Below are positions 35,624-43,675 of a DNA stretch of 64,000 nt, one piece after another. Both the position numbers and the translations under genes were made by a program. Source of the DNA: DATJPR01 sp963843525 (GTDB lineage Bacteria; Bacteroidota; Ignavibacteria; UBA10030; UBA6906); assembly GCA_963843525.1 (NCBI GenBank), contig CAWJKM010000001.1, positions 1 through 64,000 of the forward strand. The letters are read 5' to 3'. Under the pieces are notes generated by a model. That model was not told the origin of the DNA. It saw only the letters and a list, made by a program, of their open reading frames with translations, and searched no databases. Position 1 is the first letter of the stretch; every line of letters begins with the position of its first letter.

Positions 35624-36853
35624 TTACGGGGTGGCGGAATGCACTTCGGCATGAATCGACTGAACAATCGCCATCGTGTCCATCGCAATCACGAGCTCTT
35701 CGTTCGTCGGAATCACCAGCACATTGACGCCTGAGCGGTCGGCGGATATGCGCTTTTCCTTCTCACTCGACAGATTCTTTTCCTCGTCATACACAATGCC
35801 CAGGAATTCGAGACCCGTGGAGCAAGCCCGGCGGACGTCGGGACTGTTCTCCCCGATTCCTCCCGTGAATACCACAGCATCCAATCCGCCCATTGCTGCA
35901 GCATAGGCACCGATGTACTTTTTCACGCGATAGGTAAAGACGTCAAAGGCGTAGGTGGCCTTCTTGTCCCCGTTTTTCATTTCTGCGACGACTTCGCGCA
36001 TGTCGCTGCTCACCCCGGAAATGCCCTGGAGCCCGCTGTGCTTGTTGAGGAGAGTGGTCGCCTCATTCAGCGTCAATCCTTCCTTCCCCATGACATAGAG
36101 GATCACGGAAGCATCGATGTCACCAGACCGGGTCCCCATGAGCAGGCCTTCAAGCGGGGTGAACCCCATGGACGTGTCCACGGAGATCCCGCCATCGACA
36201 GCTGCCATGCTGCACCCGTTGCCCAGGTGGCAGGTAATGATCTTCAAGGACTGGATCTCCTTGCGGAGAAACGACGCTGCTCTCGCAGCAACGTAGCGGT
36301 GTGATGAGCCGTGAAATCCATACCGCCGGATCTTGTACTGTAAATAGAGGGAATACGGAATCCCGTAGAGGTAGGCCTTCTTCGGCATCTTTTGGTGAAA
36401 CGCCGTGTCAAATACGGCGACCTGAGGGATGCCCGGGAGTTGAATCTCACACGCAGCGATTCCGCGCAGGTTGTGGGGATTGTGCAGCGGGGCCAACTCG
36501 ATCATGTCGCGTAACGTCTTGATGACGTCGTGGGTGATCAGGACCGAGTTCGAAAATGTCTCGCCGCCATGGACAACACGATGGCCGACGGCGTGAATTT
36601 CCGATTTGCCACTGATCACTCCGTGATTCTTGCTGAGCAGGACTGCAAGGATGTACTCGATCGCCGTCGTGTGGTCGACGATCTCTCCCGCGATTTTGAT
36701 CTCATCCCCGTCGTGTCTGTAATTGGTCAGCGTCGCCCCGTTCATCCCGATCCGTTCGACACTTCCCCGGGCGAGCGTTTTCTCTGATTCGGCCTCGATC
36801 AATTGATATTTGACCGACGAACTGCCGCAGTTCAATACCAGTGTGTTCATCAT
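35624..36853 (-). CDS. ackA: Acetate kinase
   Basis: This 409-residue ASKHA-fold kinase interconverts acetate plus ATP with acetyl phosphate. The N-terminal NTLVLNCGSSSVKYQL phosphate loop, the VFDTAFHQKMPKKAYLYGIPY signature, the RRYGFHGSSHRYVA motif and VFTGGIGENSPDVRRA are all present and intact. Length is normal. The start overlaps the stop of the upstream 3-hydroxyacyl-CoA dehydrogenase by 4 nt. No phosphotransacetylase gene is seen here. It may serve substrate-level ATP formation from acetyl-CoA. Confidence 0.95.
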   Translation of the reverse strand: MMNTLVLNCGSSSVKYQLIEAESEKTLARGSVERIGMNGATLTNYRHDGDEIKIAGEIVDHTTAIEYILAVLLSKNHGVISGKSEIHAVGHRVVHGGETFSNSVLITHDVIKTLRDMIELAPLHNPHNLRGIAACEIQLPGIPQVAVFDTAFHQKMPKKAYLYGIPYSLYLQYKIRRYGFHGSSHRYVAARAASFLRKEIQSLKIITCHLGNGCSMAAVDGGISVDTSMGFTPLEGLLMGTRSGDIDASVILYVMGKEGLTLNEATTLLNKHSGLQGISGVSSDMREVVAEMKNGDKKATYAFDVFTYRVKKYIGAYAAAMGGLDAVVFTGGIGENSPDVRRACSTGLEFLGIVYDEEKNLSSEKEKRISADRSGVNVLVIPTNEELVIAMDTMAIVQSIHAEVHSATP

Positions 36854-37782
36854 ATTCGTTTACCGTCGTCATTGTATCGGAAAAAACCTTCTCCATTTTT
36901 CTTCCCCAGTCTTCCTTCGCGCACCATCCGCCGCAACAGGGGACAGGGCCGAAACCGCGGTTCGCCCAATTCGTGGTACAACGTTTCCATCCACATGAGG
37001 ACTTCATCGAGGCCCATGGTGTCCGCCATTTCGAGCGGTCCGCTCTGCATGCCGTAGCCGAGTCGCATCGCGATGTCGATGGCCTCAGCCTTGGCATTCC
37101 CTTCCATGAGCAGGTGCATTGCTTCGTTCAGCATCGGAAGGATGGTCCGGGTGGTGATGAACCCGGGGTATTCAAAAACTTCCACAGGGGTCTTGCCGAT
37201 GCGGCTGGCAAACGCTTTCACCAGCTCATACGTCTCGTCAGAGGTTTTCATGGCCCGAACGATTTCGACAAGCGCGACCTGCGGGACAGGGTTCAAGAAG
37301 TGCATCCCGATGATCTTGTCGGGATGCGGGGACGATTCCGCGAGCTTGCTGAGGCTCAGCGTGGCTGTATTCGAGATGAAAACCGCGCCGGGCTTCCCGA
37401 TTGCATAAAACGCAAGGAGGACCTTCTTCTTCAGGTCAAAATTCTCGTCGACGGCTTCGATCACAATGTCGCAGTTCTTCAAATCCGAGAGGCTGGTCTT
37501 TCCGTTGACCCGCGACAGGATGGCTCGTTTCTCGGAGGCGGTTTTGGACCAGCGCTTGATCTCGTTGTCGATTGTCCGGCTCAGACCTTCAATTCCCGCT
37601 TTCAACGCCTCATCGTCTTTTTCGATTCCTATCACTTCAATGCCGGCATTTGCGATGGTCTCCACGATCCCCTGGCCCATCACCCCGAGCCCGATGACAC
37701 CGACCGATTGAAATGAGCCTTCACCCTTCCGTTGCGTTGTCACCGAGGATCCCAGATCCTCAAACGTCATATTTTCAGGCAT
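36850..37782 (-). CDS. 3-hydroxyacyl-CoA dehydrogenase
   Basis: This 310-residue NAD-dependent dehydrogenase is of the single-function HBD/PaaH type. The Rossmann start is VGVIGLGVMGQGIVETIANAG with an IGIEKDDEAL acidic end. FISNTATLSLSKLAE and IIGMHFLNPVPQVALVEIV carry the catalytic region. The C-terminal domain includes NEAMHLLMEGNA and ends KKNGEGFFRY. It works in beta-oxidation or butyrate-type fermentation. Coupled translation with ackA suggests linked acyl-CoA to acetate conversion. Confidence 0.9.
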   Translation of the reverse strand: MPENMTFEDLGSSVTTQRKGEGSFQSVGVIGLGVMGQGIVETIANAGIEVIGIEKDDEALKAGIEGLSRTIDNEIKRWSKTASEKRAILSRVNGKTSLSDLKNCDIVIEAVDENFDLKKKVLLAFYAIGKPGAVFISNTATLSLSKLAESSPHPDKIIGMHFLNPVPQVALVEIVRAMKTSDETYELVKAFASRIGKTPVEVFEYPGFITTRTILPMLNEAMHLLMEGNAKAEAIDIAMRLGYGMQSGPLEMADTMGLDEVLMWMETLYHELGEPRFRPCPLLRRMVREGRLGKKNGEGFFRYNDDGKRI

Positions 37783-37829
37783 AGTTGATTTCCTTCACAA
37801 AGAATGCTGCAACCGCGGTTTCTGTACCT

Positions 37830-37847
37830 CCCGGGTACAACCCCGGG
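37830..37847. terminator. Possible short hairpin between the ABC operon and the dehydrogenase operon
   Basis: CCCGGG, a 6-nt loop and CCCGGG form a small GC stem in the 140-bp gap after the leftward ABC operon ends at 37923. There is no T-tract. It could end the upstream transcript or sit in the dehydrogenase leader. Confidence 0.3.
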
Positions 37848-37922
37848 TTCGCTCCGGAGGCGAAAGACCGGCCGCGACACCACGACATCTCCACTTCCTC
37901 GGTCTGATCTGTTTGTCCGCCT

Positions 37923-38603
37923 CTAGACGCGCAAATGCAGCGCATCATGCATTAAACGAATCAACCAGAGATTTGCGAGGACGGCAACAATCCATGCGAC
38001 AACGGCGATGAGGCAGGAACGGAGAGTTGCACCACGGAAAAGAACACGGAGTCCCACGGCCAGTGCAGTATAATACCATAAGGTAAGAACATTCAACGAT
38101 CGAATCAATGAAACAGCAATGTAGTTATCAGGAAGCGAAACCAGCCACGCCACTCCTGGCGGTCCCGGCGACGATGTGCCAAATGTATCCCACCCCGCCA
38201 GGTGCGTGAGGATCTCGCCTGTGGCCTGAAGAAGCATGACATGGGTGACAAGAACGGCCAGCACGCGAAAGCGGGGGAGCTGAAGGGACGGACTGAAGCG
38301 GGCAAGCAGGAAGAGAAGAGAGGAGAGCCCGGCCACCTTGATTCCTGTCGTGAGGGGAACCAGGGTGCAACGGAGGAACAGATCCTGGAGGAGGACAGAA
38401 CGAATCCATTCCTGCTCCTCCACTCCTGCAGTGGACGGGAGGTGACGGATTACGGCGTCCAGGACGGCCGGCCAATGCAAAACGAGGGCGAGAATCCCGG
38501 CGATACTGGAGAGGGAAAACGCCGGCCAGAGAAGAGGCCGCTCCCGTATTCGCCGCGTGGCCTCCGCAGGCCGCCAGAAGTATAAGAACGGAGAGCTTAT
38601 CAC
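37923..38603 (-). CDS. YIP1-like polytopic membrane protein, last gene of the seven-gene ABC operon
   Basis: This 226-residue protein has five or six hydrophobic segments. The opening SPFLYFWRPAEATRRIRERPLLWPAF matches YIP1-family membrane proteins. There is an amphipathic insert with acidic residues near 60 (AGVEEQEWIRS). Its start overlaps the ATPase gene upstream by 4 nt (ATGA). YIP1-like proteins in bacteria have no settled role. Its fixed place here suggests an accessory to the second ABC system. Confidence 0.65.
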   Translation of the reverse strand: MISSPFLYFWRPAEATRRIRERPLLWPAFSLSSIAGILALVLHWPAVLDAVIRHLPSTAGVEEQEWIRSVLLQDLFLRCTLVPLTTGIKVAGLSSLLFLLARFSPSLQLPRFRVLAVLVTHVMLLQATGEILTHLAGWDTFGTSSPGPPGVAWLVSLPDNYIAVSLIRSLNVLTLWYYTALAVGLRVLFRGATLRSCLIAVVAWIVAVLANLWLIRLMHDALHLRV

Positions 38604-39370
38604 GTGAGGAACCCGGGTGGGAGGTGTTTCCTCCCGGGGGATACAAGTTCAGAGAAGGCAGTGAACAACCCGTTTGCTTCGCCGGGCAAAGCCGCTCCGT
38701 CAGCAAGGTCGGAGGTCTTGCAGGAAAGAGCGATCTTCCCTTGATGAAGGATTTCGATGCGGGTGCAGAGACGTTGGACGGTGTCAAAAATATGCGACGT
38801 GACGAGGATGGCGGACCCCGATGACGCCATAACCTGAAGCGTCTGAAGGATGTCGCCCGCCGCAAGGGGATCGATCCCTTCGAAGGGTTCATCCAGGACA
38901 AGGATGGGCGGTCTGTGGATGATCGCTGTCGCAAGTGAGACCTTCTTTTTCATGCCTGTCGAATACAGCCTGATGGGTTCATGCTGCACCTCTGCGAGCC
39001 CCAAAAATTCAAGGAGTTCTGCTGTCCGTTCTGCTGCGACCCGTTCCGGCATTCTTCTCATTCGCGCGTGGAGCCGGAGCGATTCGCGGGCCGAGAGCCA
39101 GTCGAAATATATCGGCTCATCCAGGACCGCACCCAGCAGATTCTTGTGATCGGGTGCAAACGGATCAACCTGCTTTCCCATGATGACCACTTTCCCCGCC
39201 GAGAGGGCTGTCAGTCCAAATAATGAACGGATGGTCGTTGTCTTCCCCGACCCGTTCAGCCCGAGAAGGGCTGTGATGGTCCCTTCAGGAAGGGCAAGGC
39301 TTACACCGTCCAGAACGTTGGGGCCGCCCGGATAAGCCTTGACCAGGTTGTGCAGTTCCAGTGCGTTCAT
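38600..39370 (-). CDS. ABC transporter ATP-binding protein (second system)
   Basis: This 256-residue ABC ATPase has Walker A GLNGSGKTT (residues 37-45), signature YSTGMKKKVSLATAI, and Walker B ILVLDEPFEGIDP. This is the export-type (ABC-2) ATPase layout. It overlaps both neighbours by 4 nt. The partner permeases are probably the products of 39367-40053 and 40050-40781. The start gives MNALELHNLVKAYPGG; the longer upstream frame is unlikely. Confidence 0.9.
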   Translation of the reverse strand: MNALELHNLVKAYPGGPNVLDGVSLALPEGTITALLGLNGSGKTTTIRSLFGLTALSAGKVVIMGKQVDPFAPDHKNLLGAVLDEPIYFDWLSARESLRLHARMRRMPERVAAERTAELLEFLGLAEVQHEPIRLYSTGMKKKVSLATAIIHRPPILVLDEPFEGIDPLAAGDILQTLQVMASSGSAILVTSHIFDTVQRLCTRIEILHQGKIALSCKTSDLADGAALPGEANGLFTAFSELVSPGRKHLPPGFLT

Positions 39371-40053
39371 GCATCGTACCCGGGGGAATGATTCCAACGA
39401 TCGAGCGACCGAACCGTTGCCGGTGTACCGACAATCGCCCACCCGGCAAGGGAAAGGAGGGCAAAGAGGAGGAGAACAACCCATGAGCCGGAAAAGACGA
39501 GAAGCAGGGCCGAAGGGATTCCACAGATGATTCCGGCCAGGAACAACATAAAGGCCCGGACAATGGGGTCAAGCATACCTTCATGCGGCGAGCGAAGTGC
39601 CTGGAGCGATGCCGAGGCGCCCACCTGCAACAGGAGCGGAAGTGCTGCAAGAAACCCGAGAGCATCCGATACCACGGTGAAAAAAGCCGGCCGCGATGCT
39701 GCGAACCACAGATGCAACGTTCCTACCATCAGTGCGCCGAGTGTGGCTTTGAGCATGGCTGAGATGCCCTTGCCGAAGATCAACGCACGCGGGTGGACCG
39801 GGAGGGAAGCGAACTTCAGGTATTCCCGTTCGCGTGATCCGAACATATCCATGAATTCGCCCTCCGCGACTACAATACCGCAAATCATTGCCGGCAGGAG
39901 AGCCGGCACGTACGGCGAAAGCGCGAATGGAAGGGTTGCCAGGCCCAGGATGAGAAGAATCGCCGGCCAGGATGCGGATGCCGACCAACGCCGGAGATCG
40001 AGCGCAAGGAGGCTGACACCCGGCGTGACGGGCAGAAGCGGGTACCTGTTCAT
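39367..40053 (-). CDS. ABC-2-like permease subunit (second system)
   Basis: This 228-residue membrane protein has about six helices (ILLILGLATLPFALS, ALLPAMICGIVVAEG and others). The segment GIVVAEGEFMDMFGSREREYLKFASLPVHPRALIFGK resembles the cytoplasmic coupling region of ABC-2 permeases, where a REYLKFxxLPV stretch often meets the ATPase. It lies between two 4-nt overlaps. No substrate clue is visible. Confidence 0.65.
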   Translation of the reverse strand: MNRYPLLPVTPGVSLLALDLRRWSASASWPAILLILGLATLPFALSPYVPALLPAMICGIVVAEGEFMDMFGSREREYLKFASLPVHPRALIFGKGISAMLKATLGALMVGTLHLWFAASRPAFFTVVSDALGFLAALPLLLQVGASASLQALRSPHEGMLDPIVRAFMLFLAGIICGIPSALLLVFSGSWVVLLLFALLSLAGWAIVGTPATVRSLDRWNHSPGYDA

Positions 40054-40781
40054 CGTTTCCTCATGCCGAGCAGAAGTGAGACCACCGCGAGAAAGAGGGA
40101 AGGGGCGAGCCAAAACAGACTTGTCGCAGCATCGCCGGTGAGTGCAGCGAAAAAAGACCGGCCGGTCCACCCCGAAACGGGAAGGTCCAGAATTGGAGTC
40201 TCCCCCGTGAGAACCGACGGGCCGCTCAATACGACGAATACGAGGAGAGCAATGCCTCCCACGATGACGAAGGGGTGCAACGACCGTTGATGGGCAAAGA
40301 GGAAGATGATGGCAGTGATGAGGGTGACCGATCCCCACCAAATCAGAGTTGCCAGCCAGATCAGTCCCAGCATGCCGGGATGAGCGTAGAAAAGTATGGT
40401 CCAGGCCAGAAGAAGACTTGCCGCCATCGCGACGCCGATGGGCTGTGTGCCGAATTCCAGCAGCGTGAAGAGAAATCTCTTGCGGCCGGGAACTCCCATG
40501 AGAAGAGAACGGGTCAGGATCTCGCGAAGGTTCGAAGATCCGTGAAGCATCAGGACAGAGGCGAAGACACCGGTCTCGAGAAGGAAGAACGTCCCGGCGG
40601 AGTTATTGTCCTCAAGGAGCCGAGGTTCCACAAACCCGCAGGCGAAAATGTTCACGACGAAGACCAATGCCGGGACTAATCCGGGGTATTTGAGCATCGC
40701 GGAGGTTCGCCGGGAGGACATCGAACGGAGCGACGATATTTGCCGGTCGTAAACATGACACGCGTGTGTTAGCGACGCCAT
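40050..40781 (-). CDS. Membrane protein, probable second permease of the second ABC system
   Basis: This protein is 243 residues with six or so hydrophobic segments (VPALVFVVNIFACGFV, FVIVGGIALLVFVVLS, LFWLAPSLFLAVVSLLLG). The interior HGSSNLREILTRSLLMGVPGRKRFLFT segment has the charged loop form of ABC-2 permeases. A perfect GGAGG four bases before the ATG sets the start; the longer frame upstream is spurious. Its start lies within the end of the upstream gene (13-nt overlap). Confidence 0.65.
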   Translation of the reverse strand: MASLTHACHVYDRQISSLRSMSSRRTSAMLKYPGLVPALVFVVNIFACGFVEPRLLEDNNSAGTFFLLETGVFASVLMLHGSSNLREILTRSLLMGVPGRKRFLFTLLEFGTQPIGVAMAASLLLAWTILFYAHPGMLGLIWLATLIWWGSVTLITAIIFLFAHQRSLHPFVIVGGIALLVFVVLSGPSVLTGETPILDLPVSGWTGRSFFAALTGDAATSLFWLAPSLFLAVVSLLLGMRKR

Positions 40782-41230
40782 GGATCCTCCGGCATGGACC
40801 AATTGTCCTTGAGAGGAATCTCCCACGGAGCACTCTCGTAGGTGAAGACATACGGAGGAGACTGCGCGGAGTTCGCCGGCTGCGTCACGGGAACATAGAG
40901 GAAAAGTTGTCGATGCGAAAGAGAAAACGCCAACTGCGAATTCATGCGGGCCATGCAGAGGAAGGCAGAGAGGCCATCGTCGCGGAGAACCTCGGCCAGG
41001 ACGCTGGCATAACCGATGCGTTGCAGCCTCAGCCGGGCTGCCTTGCGGGCTTCGAGAGCGGGGCTCGTCATCCCTGCCAGTTGTCCCGCAAGACGCGCGC
41101 TGAAGCTGTCTGCTGCGGAGCCATAGAGTTCCGGGAGCGATGAGTCGCGGGTGAATACTCCATTTCCACCCGGGAGGGTGTCGGCCTGCAGAAACATCGA
41201 GAACAATCCGAGGACCAAAAGCCGGATCAT
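40769..41230 (-). CDS. Predicted exported protein of unknown function inside the ABC operon
   Basis: This 153-residue protein has an N-terminal signal-like segment (MIRLLVLGLFSMFLQA). The chain shows no known motif. LARLAGQ-type helices (SARLAGQLAGMTSPALEARKAA) and a Pro-rich end (PPYVFTYESAPWEIPLKD) are visible. It sits exactly between the two ABC systems, overlapping the permease stop by one base and the next gene by 13. Its position suggests a periplasmic partner. Confidence 0.55.
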   Translation of the reverse strand: MIRLLVLGLFSMFLQADTLPGGNGVFTRDSSLPELYGSAADSFSARLAGQLAGMTSPALEARKAARLRLQRIGYASVLAEVLRDDGLSAFLCMARMNSQLAFSLSHRQLFLYVPVTQPANSAQSPPYVFTYESAPWEIPLKDNWSMPEDPWRR

Positions 41231-42060
41231 CAGAAGTCCGCGCGATCAAGAATCCACCACGATGCCGTATACCACCCTGCGGCAGAGAGAAGCGCCGAGG
41301 CCAGGGACCTCCACTCGGTCGGCTGACCGGCGACGAATTTGACGACCGCCTCCTGAAGCCCGGAACTTTGCGGGAAGATATAGTAAAGGGCATCGAGGAA
41401 CGTGTGATACGCGCCACTCGAGCTCAGGGGATACAGTACGGTCTCCCTGTTCTGGAGAAGGCCGACGATGACGAACTGGAAAAGGAAGGCCCCGATGATC
41501 GCGATGGCGGTATTTCGTGAAAGGACTCCGAGGAATGCGACAATCGCGTACAGGCTGAGGAACACCAATGTCATCCCGAACGGCACAATCAGGAATCGGG
41601 TGTCCCAAACGCCAATCCTGAGGCCGAGGATGAGCCAGACCCCCCCGAGAAAATAGAGGATGTTCAGGAATATCGCGATCCCGGCCCCAAGGGTCCTGCC
41701 GGCAAGGATCTCACCGCGGCGGAGAGGTTTCGAAAAATACACGTCGGCCGTTCCCTTCTCCAGTGTGTCGGGCAGTACGCCCGCAGTGGCGAATATTCCG
41801 AAGAGAACTATCCCGGCGAACAACCCTCCGGCCGATGACGCTTCGAATGCCCGGACGAAAACCTGCAGGTTCTCCTCCGTCATCGGTGGGCTTTTCTGTT
41901 GTCCGAAGAAGACAAGCGAAACCCCCTCGCCGGTTCTTTCCGAACTAATCCCCACCAAAACGAAAAGCAGAATGAGCGTGGAAATTCCCGCGAGCACGAG
42001 CAGTGTTGCCTTGAGTATCAGCTCGCGGATTGTCTGGAGTGAAAGAACGAGAACTTTCAT
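41230..42060 (-). CDS. ABC-2-type permease (first system)
   Basis: This 276-residue integral membrane protein starts MKVLVLSLQTIRELILKATLLVLAG. It has six membrane segments and a conserved GVLPDTLEKGTADVYFSKPLRRGEILAGR loop. That loop is the Q-loop-contacting segment of ABC-2/NosY-like permeases. It overlaps the ATPase gene by 4 nt and probably pairs with it. An extracellular loop of about 40 residues after helix 1 is rich in Gln, Ser and Glu. Confidence 0.8.
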   Translation of the reverse strand: MKVLVLSLQTIRELILKATLLVLAGISTLILLFVLVGISSERTGEGVSLVFFGQQKSPPMTEENLQVFVRAFEASSAGGLFAGIVLFGIFATAGVLPDTLEKGTADVYFSKPLRRGEILAGRTLGAGIAIFLNILYFLGGVWLILGLRIGVWDTRFLIVPFGMTLVFLSLYAIVAFLGVLSRNTAIAIIGAFLFQFVIVGLLQNRETVLYPLSSSGAYHTFLDALYYIFPQSSGLQEAVVKFVAGQPTEWRSLASALLSAAGWYTASWWILDRADF

Positions 42061-42995
42061 TGTGAGACCTCCCGTTTGAGGAGGGCGAGGAACGAATCTT
42101 CCAGCGTTGATCGGTCGCGTTGAAGCGAGGTGATCGGAACATTGTGCTGGCGGAGGAGATCGATCGTGCGGTTGAGATCGGCTGTTGAAGGAGCATTGAC
42201 GAGCAGACCCGCCGGATGGTCAGATAAAGGTAACACCATGGCGCTGGCCTCGACGCGGACAGCGTCCGGGACGCTGCCTTCAATCCCGATAATGTACGCG
42301 GTCCCTCCGGCGGTGAAATCTGCGATTGTCCCTTCCTTCAGTAACGAACCCTTATCGACGATGGCAACGCGATCGCAAACAAGTTCGACCTCTGACAGAA
42401 GATGAGAATTCAGGAATATGGTTTTCCCCTGCCCCTTCAAGGCCTTGAGAATGTCGCGAATTTCTTTGCGTCCGATCGGGTCGACACCGTCCGTCGGTTC
42501 ATCAAGGAAGATCAGGTCAGGATCATTGATGAGCGCCTGTGCGAGTCCGATGCGCTGCAACATCCCTTTGGAATAACGCTTGATCTTCATTTTTTTCCAC
42601 TGCTCCATCCCAACCACCTTCAAAAGCTCGGGGATCCTTTTACGAAGGATGTCCTGGCGCGCCCCCGAGAGCTTTCCAAAAAGGGTGAGAACATCCTCGC
42701 CGGTCAGATAGCCCGGAAACCTGTGGTTCTCGGGCAGGTACCCAACCCTTTCCCGGATCCTGGTATTCGGGAGGCTTTTACCAAGCAGGGAGGCCTCGCC
42801 GGAAGTAGGGTGTACAAGGGAAAGCAGAATCTTCACCAATGTCGTTTTCCCAGCCCCATTCGGCCCCAGGAAACCATAAATCTGACCCTGTTCTACGGAT
42901 ATGGAAAGTCCCTGCAGTGCAGGCACGCCGTTCTTACGAATCGGGCTTTTTCGATAGACTTTAGTAAGGTGAGAAACCGCGATTGCGGTGCCCAA
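42057..42995 (-). CDS. ABC transporter ATP-binding protein (first system)
   Basis: This 312-residue protein is an ABC-2 family ATPase with Walker A GPNGAGKTT (residues 44-52), signature YSKGMLQRIGLAQAL and Walker B LIFLDEPTDGVDP. A C-terminal domain of about 100 residues carries the DRRTLEDxFL-like end (DRSTLEDSFLALLKRE). I chose the TTG at 42995 because GGAG lies six bases upstream and the protein then starts at GTAIAVSHLTKVY; the TTG at 43043 is an alternative. It leads the seven-gene operon. Confidence 0.9.
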   Translation of the reverse strand: MGTAIAVSHLTKVYRKSPIRKNGVPALQGLSISVEQGQIYGFLGPNGAGKTTLVKILLSLVHPTSGEASLLGKSLPNTRIRERVGYLPENHRFPGYLTGEDVLTLFGKLSGARQDILRKRIPELLKVVGMEQWKKMKIKRYSKGMLQRIGLAQALINDPDLIFLDEPTDGVDPIGRKEIRDILKALKGQGKTIFLNSHLLSEVELVCDRVAIVDKGSLLKEGTIADFTAGGTAYIIGIEGSVPDAVRVEASAMVLPLSDHPAGLLVNAPSTADLNRTIDLLRQHNVPITSLQRDRSTLEDSFLALLKREVSQ

Positions 42996-43156
42996 AGGAT
43001 GACTCCATGTGAAAGTGGGGAGCAGGAGGAGCGCAGCTCTCAAAGATAGGAAAAAAGAGTAGCTGTTGCCATATGCTTACGGGCTGCCGAGGATATCGTT
43101 GCGTTTCTTTCGAGAATTGCGTATTTTCTAGAGTATCATGGAACGGACGAGTGTCC

Positions 43157-43172
43157 CAGATTGTTAAATCTG
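43157..43172 (+). promoter_or_regulatory. Candidate operator upstream of the Rrf2 regulator
   Basis: CAGATT-GTTA-AATCTG is a perfect inverted repeat 59 bp before the Rrf2 start. A second dyad, TTGTC-N9-GACAA (43192-43210), lies closer to the gene. Rrf2 regulators of suf operons usually repress their own promoter from such sites. Confidence 0.45.
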
Positions 43173-43230
43173 TGAGGAAAGTCTAATTTTTTTGTCATGA
43201 TATCCGACAATTTCGGTCGTATATAAAAAC

Positions 43231-43629
43231 ATGGTACGCCTCTCAAAAAGAGCTGAATACGGACTCATTGCGATAAGACATGTCGCATCGCAGACAAATG
43301 TCGTCACCGCGAAGGAGATTGCGACATTGTACGGGATCCCGTACGAGTTGCTCGCCAAGGTCCTTCAGAAGATGACGAAAGCCGGCCTCCTGGTCTCGCA
43401 GCAAGGTGTGCATGGCGGGTACGTCTTGGGTCGTCCGGCCACCGAAATCCCGGTTTCGGCAATCATTCGCGCGATTGAGGGGACAACACCGACCATTGCC
43501 CAGTGCATGGCGGAAGGAGCAGGGAGTTGCATGGTGTTCACCGTGTGTACCATCAAATCTCCGCTCGGCAAAGTGCAGGCAAATATCGAGCGTGCGTTCA
43601 GCACGATGCGGCTGTCGGAAATTGTCTAG
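43231..43629 (+). CDS. Rrf2/IscR-family iron-sulfur regulator of the suf operon
   Basis: This 132-residue winged-helix protein (RAEYGLIAIRHVAS, TAKEIATLYGIPYELLAKVLQKM, GLLVSQQGVHGGYVLGRPA) has three C-terminal cysteines in QCMAEGAGSCMVFTVC. That matches the cluster-binding pattern of IscR/SufR-type Rrf2 proteins. It is the first gene of the SUF operon and divergent from the ABC operon. It probably senses cluster status and represses when a cluster is bound. Confidence 0.88.
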   Translation: MVRLSKRAEYGLIAIRHVASQTNVVTAKEIATLYGIPYELLAKVLQKMTKAGLLVSQQGVHGGYVLGRPATEIPVSAIIRAIEGTTPTIAQCMAEGAGSCMVFTVCTIKSPLGKVQANIERAFSTMRLSEIV

Positions 43630-43675
43630 TCGGGCTCCTTCTCGAGCCAGCGATTTTGAAAGTCAGGGATCTGTC

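Noticed and set aside
36841..37716. A 291-codon frame antisense to the 3-hydroxyacyl-CoA dehydrogenase
   Set aside because: Shadow of a strongly conserved gene; His/Asp/Arg-rich with no motif.
37801..37900. A tRNA-like T-loop (GGGTTCGCTCC) between operons
   Set aside because: No acceptor, D-arm or anticodon stem could be built around it on either strand.
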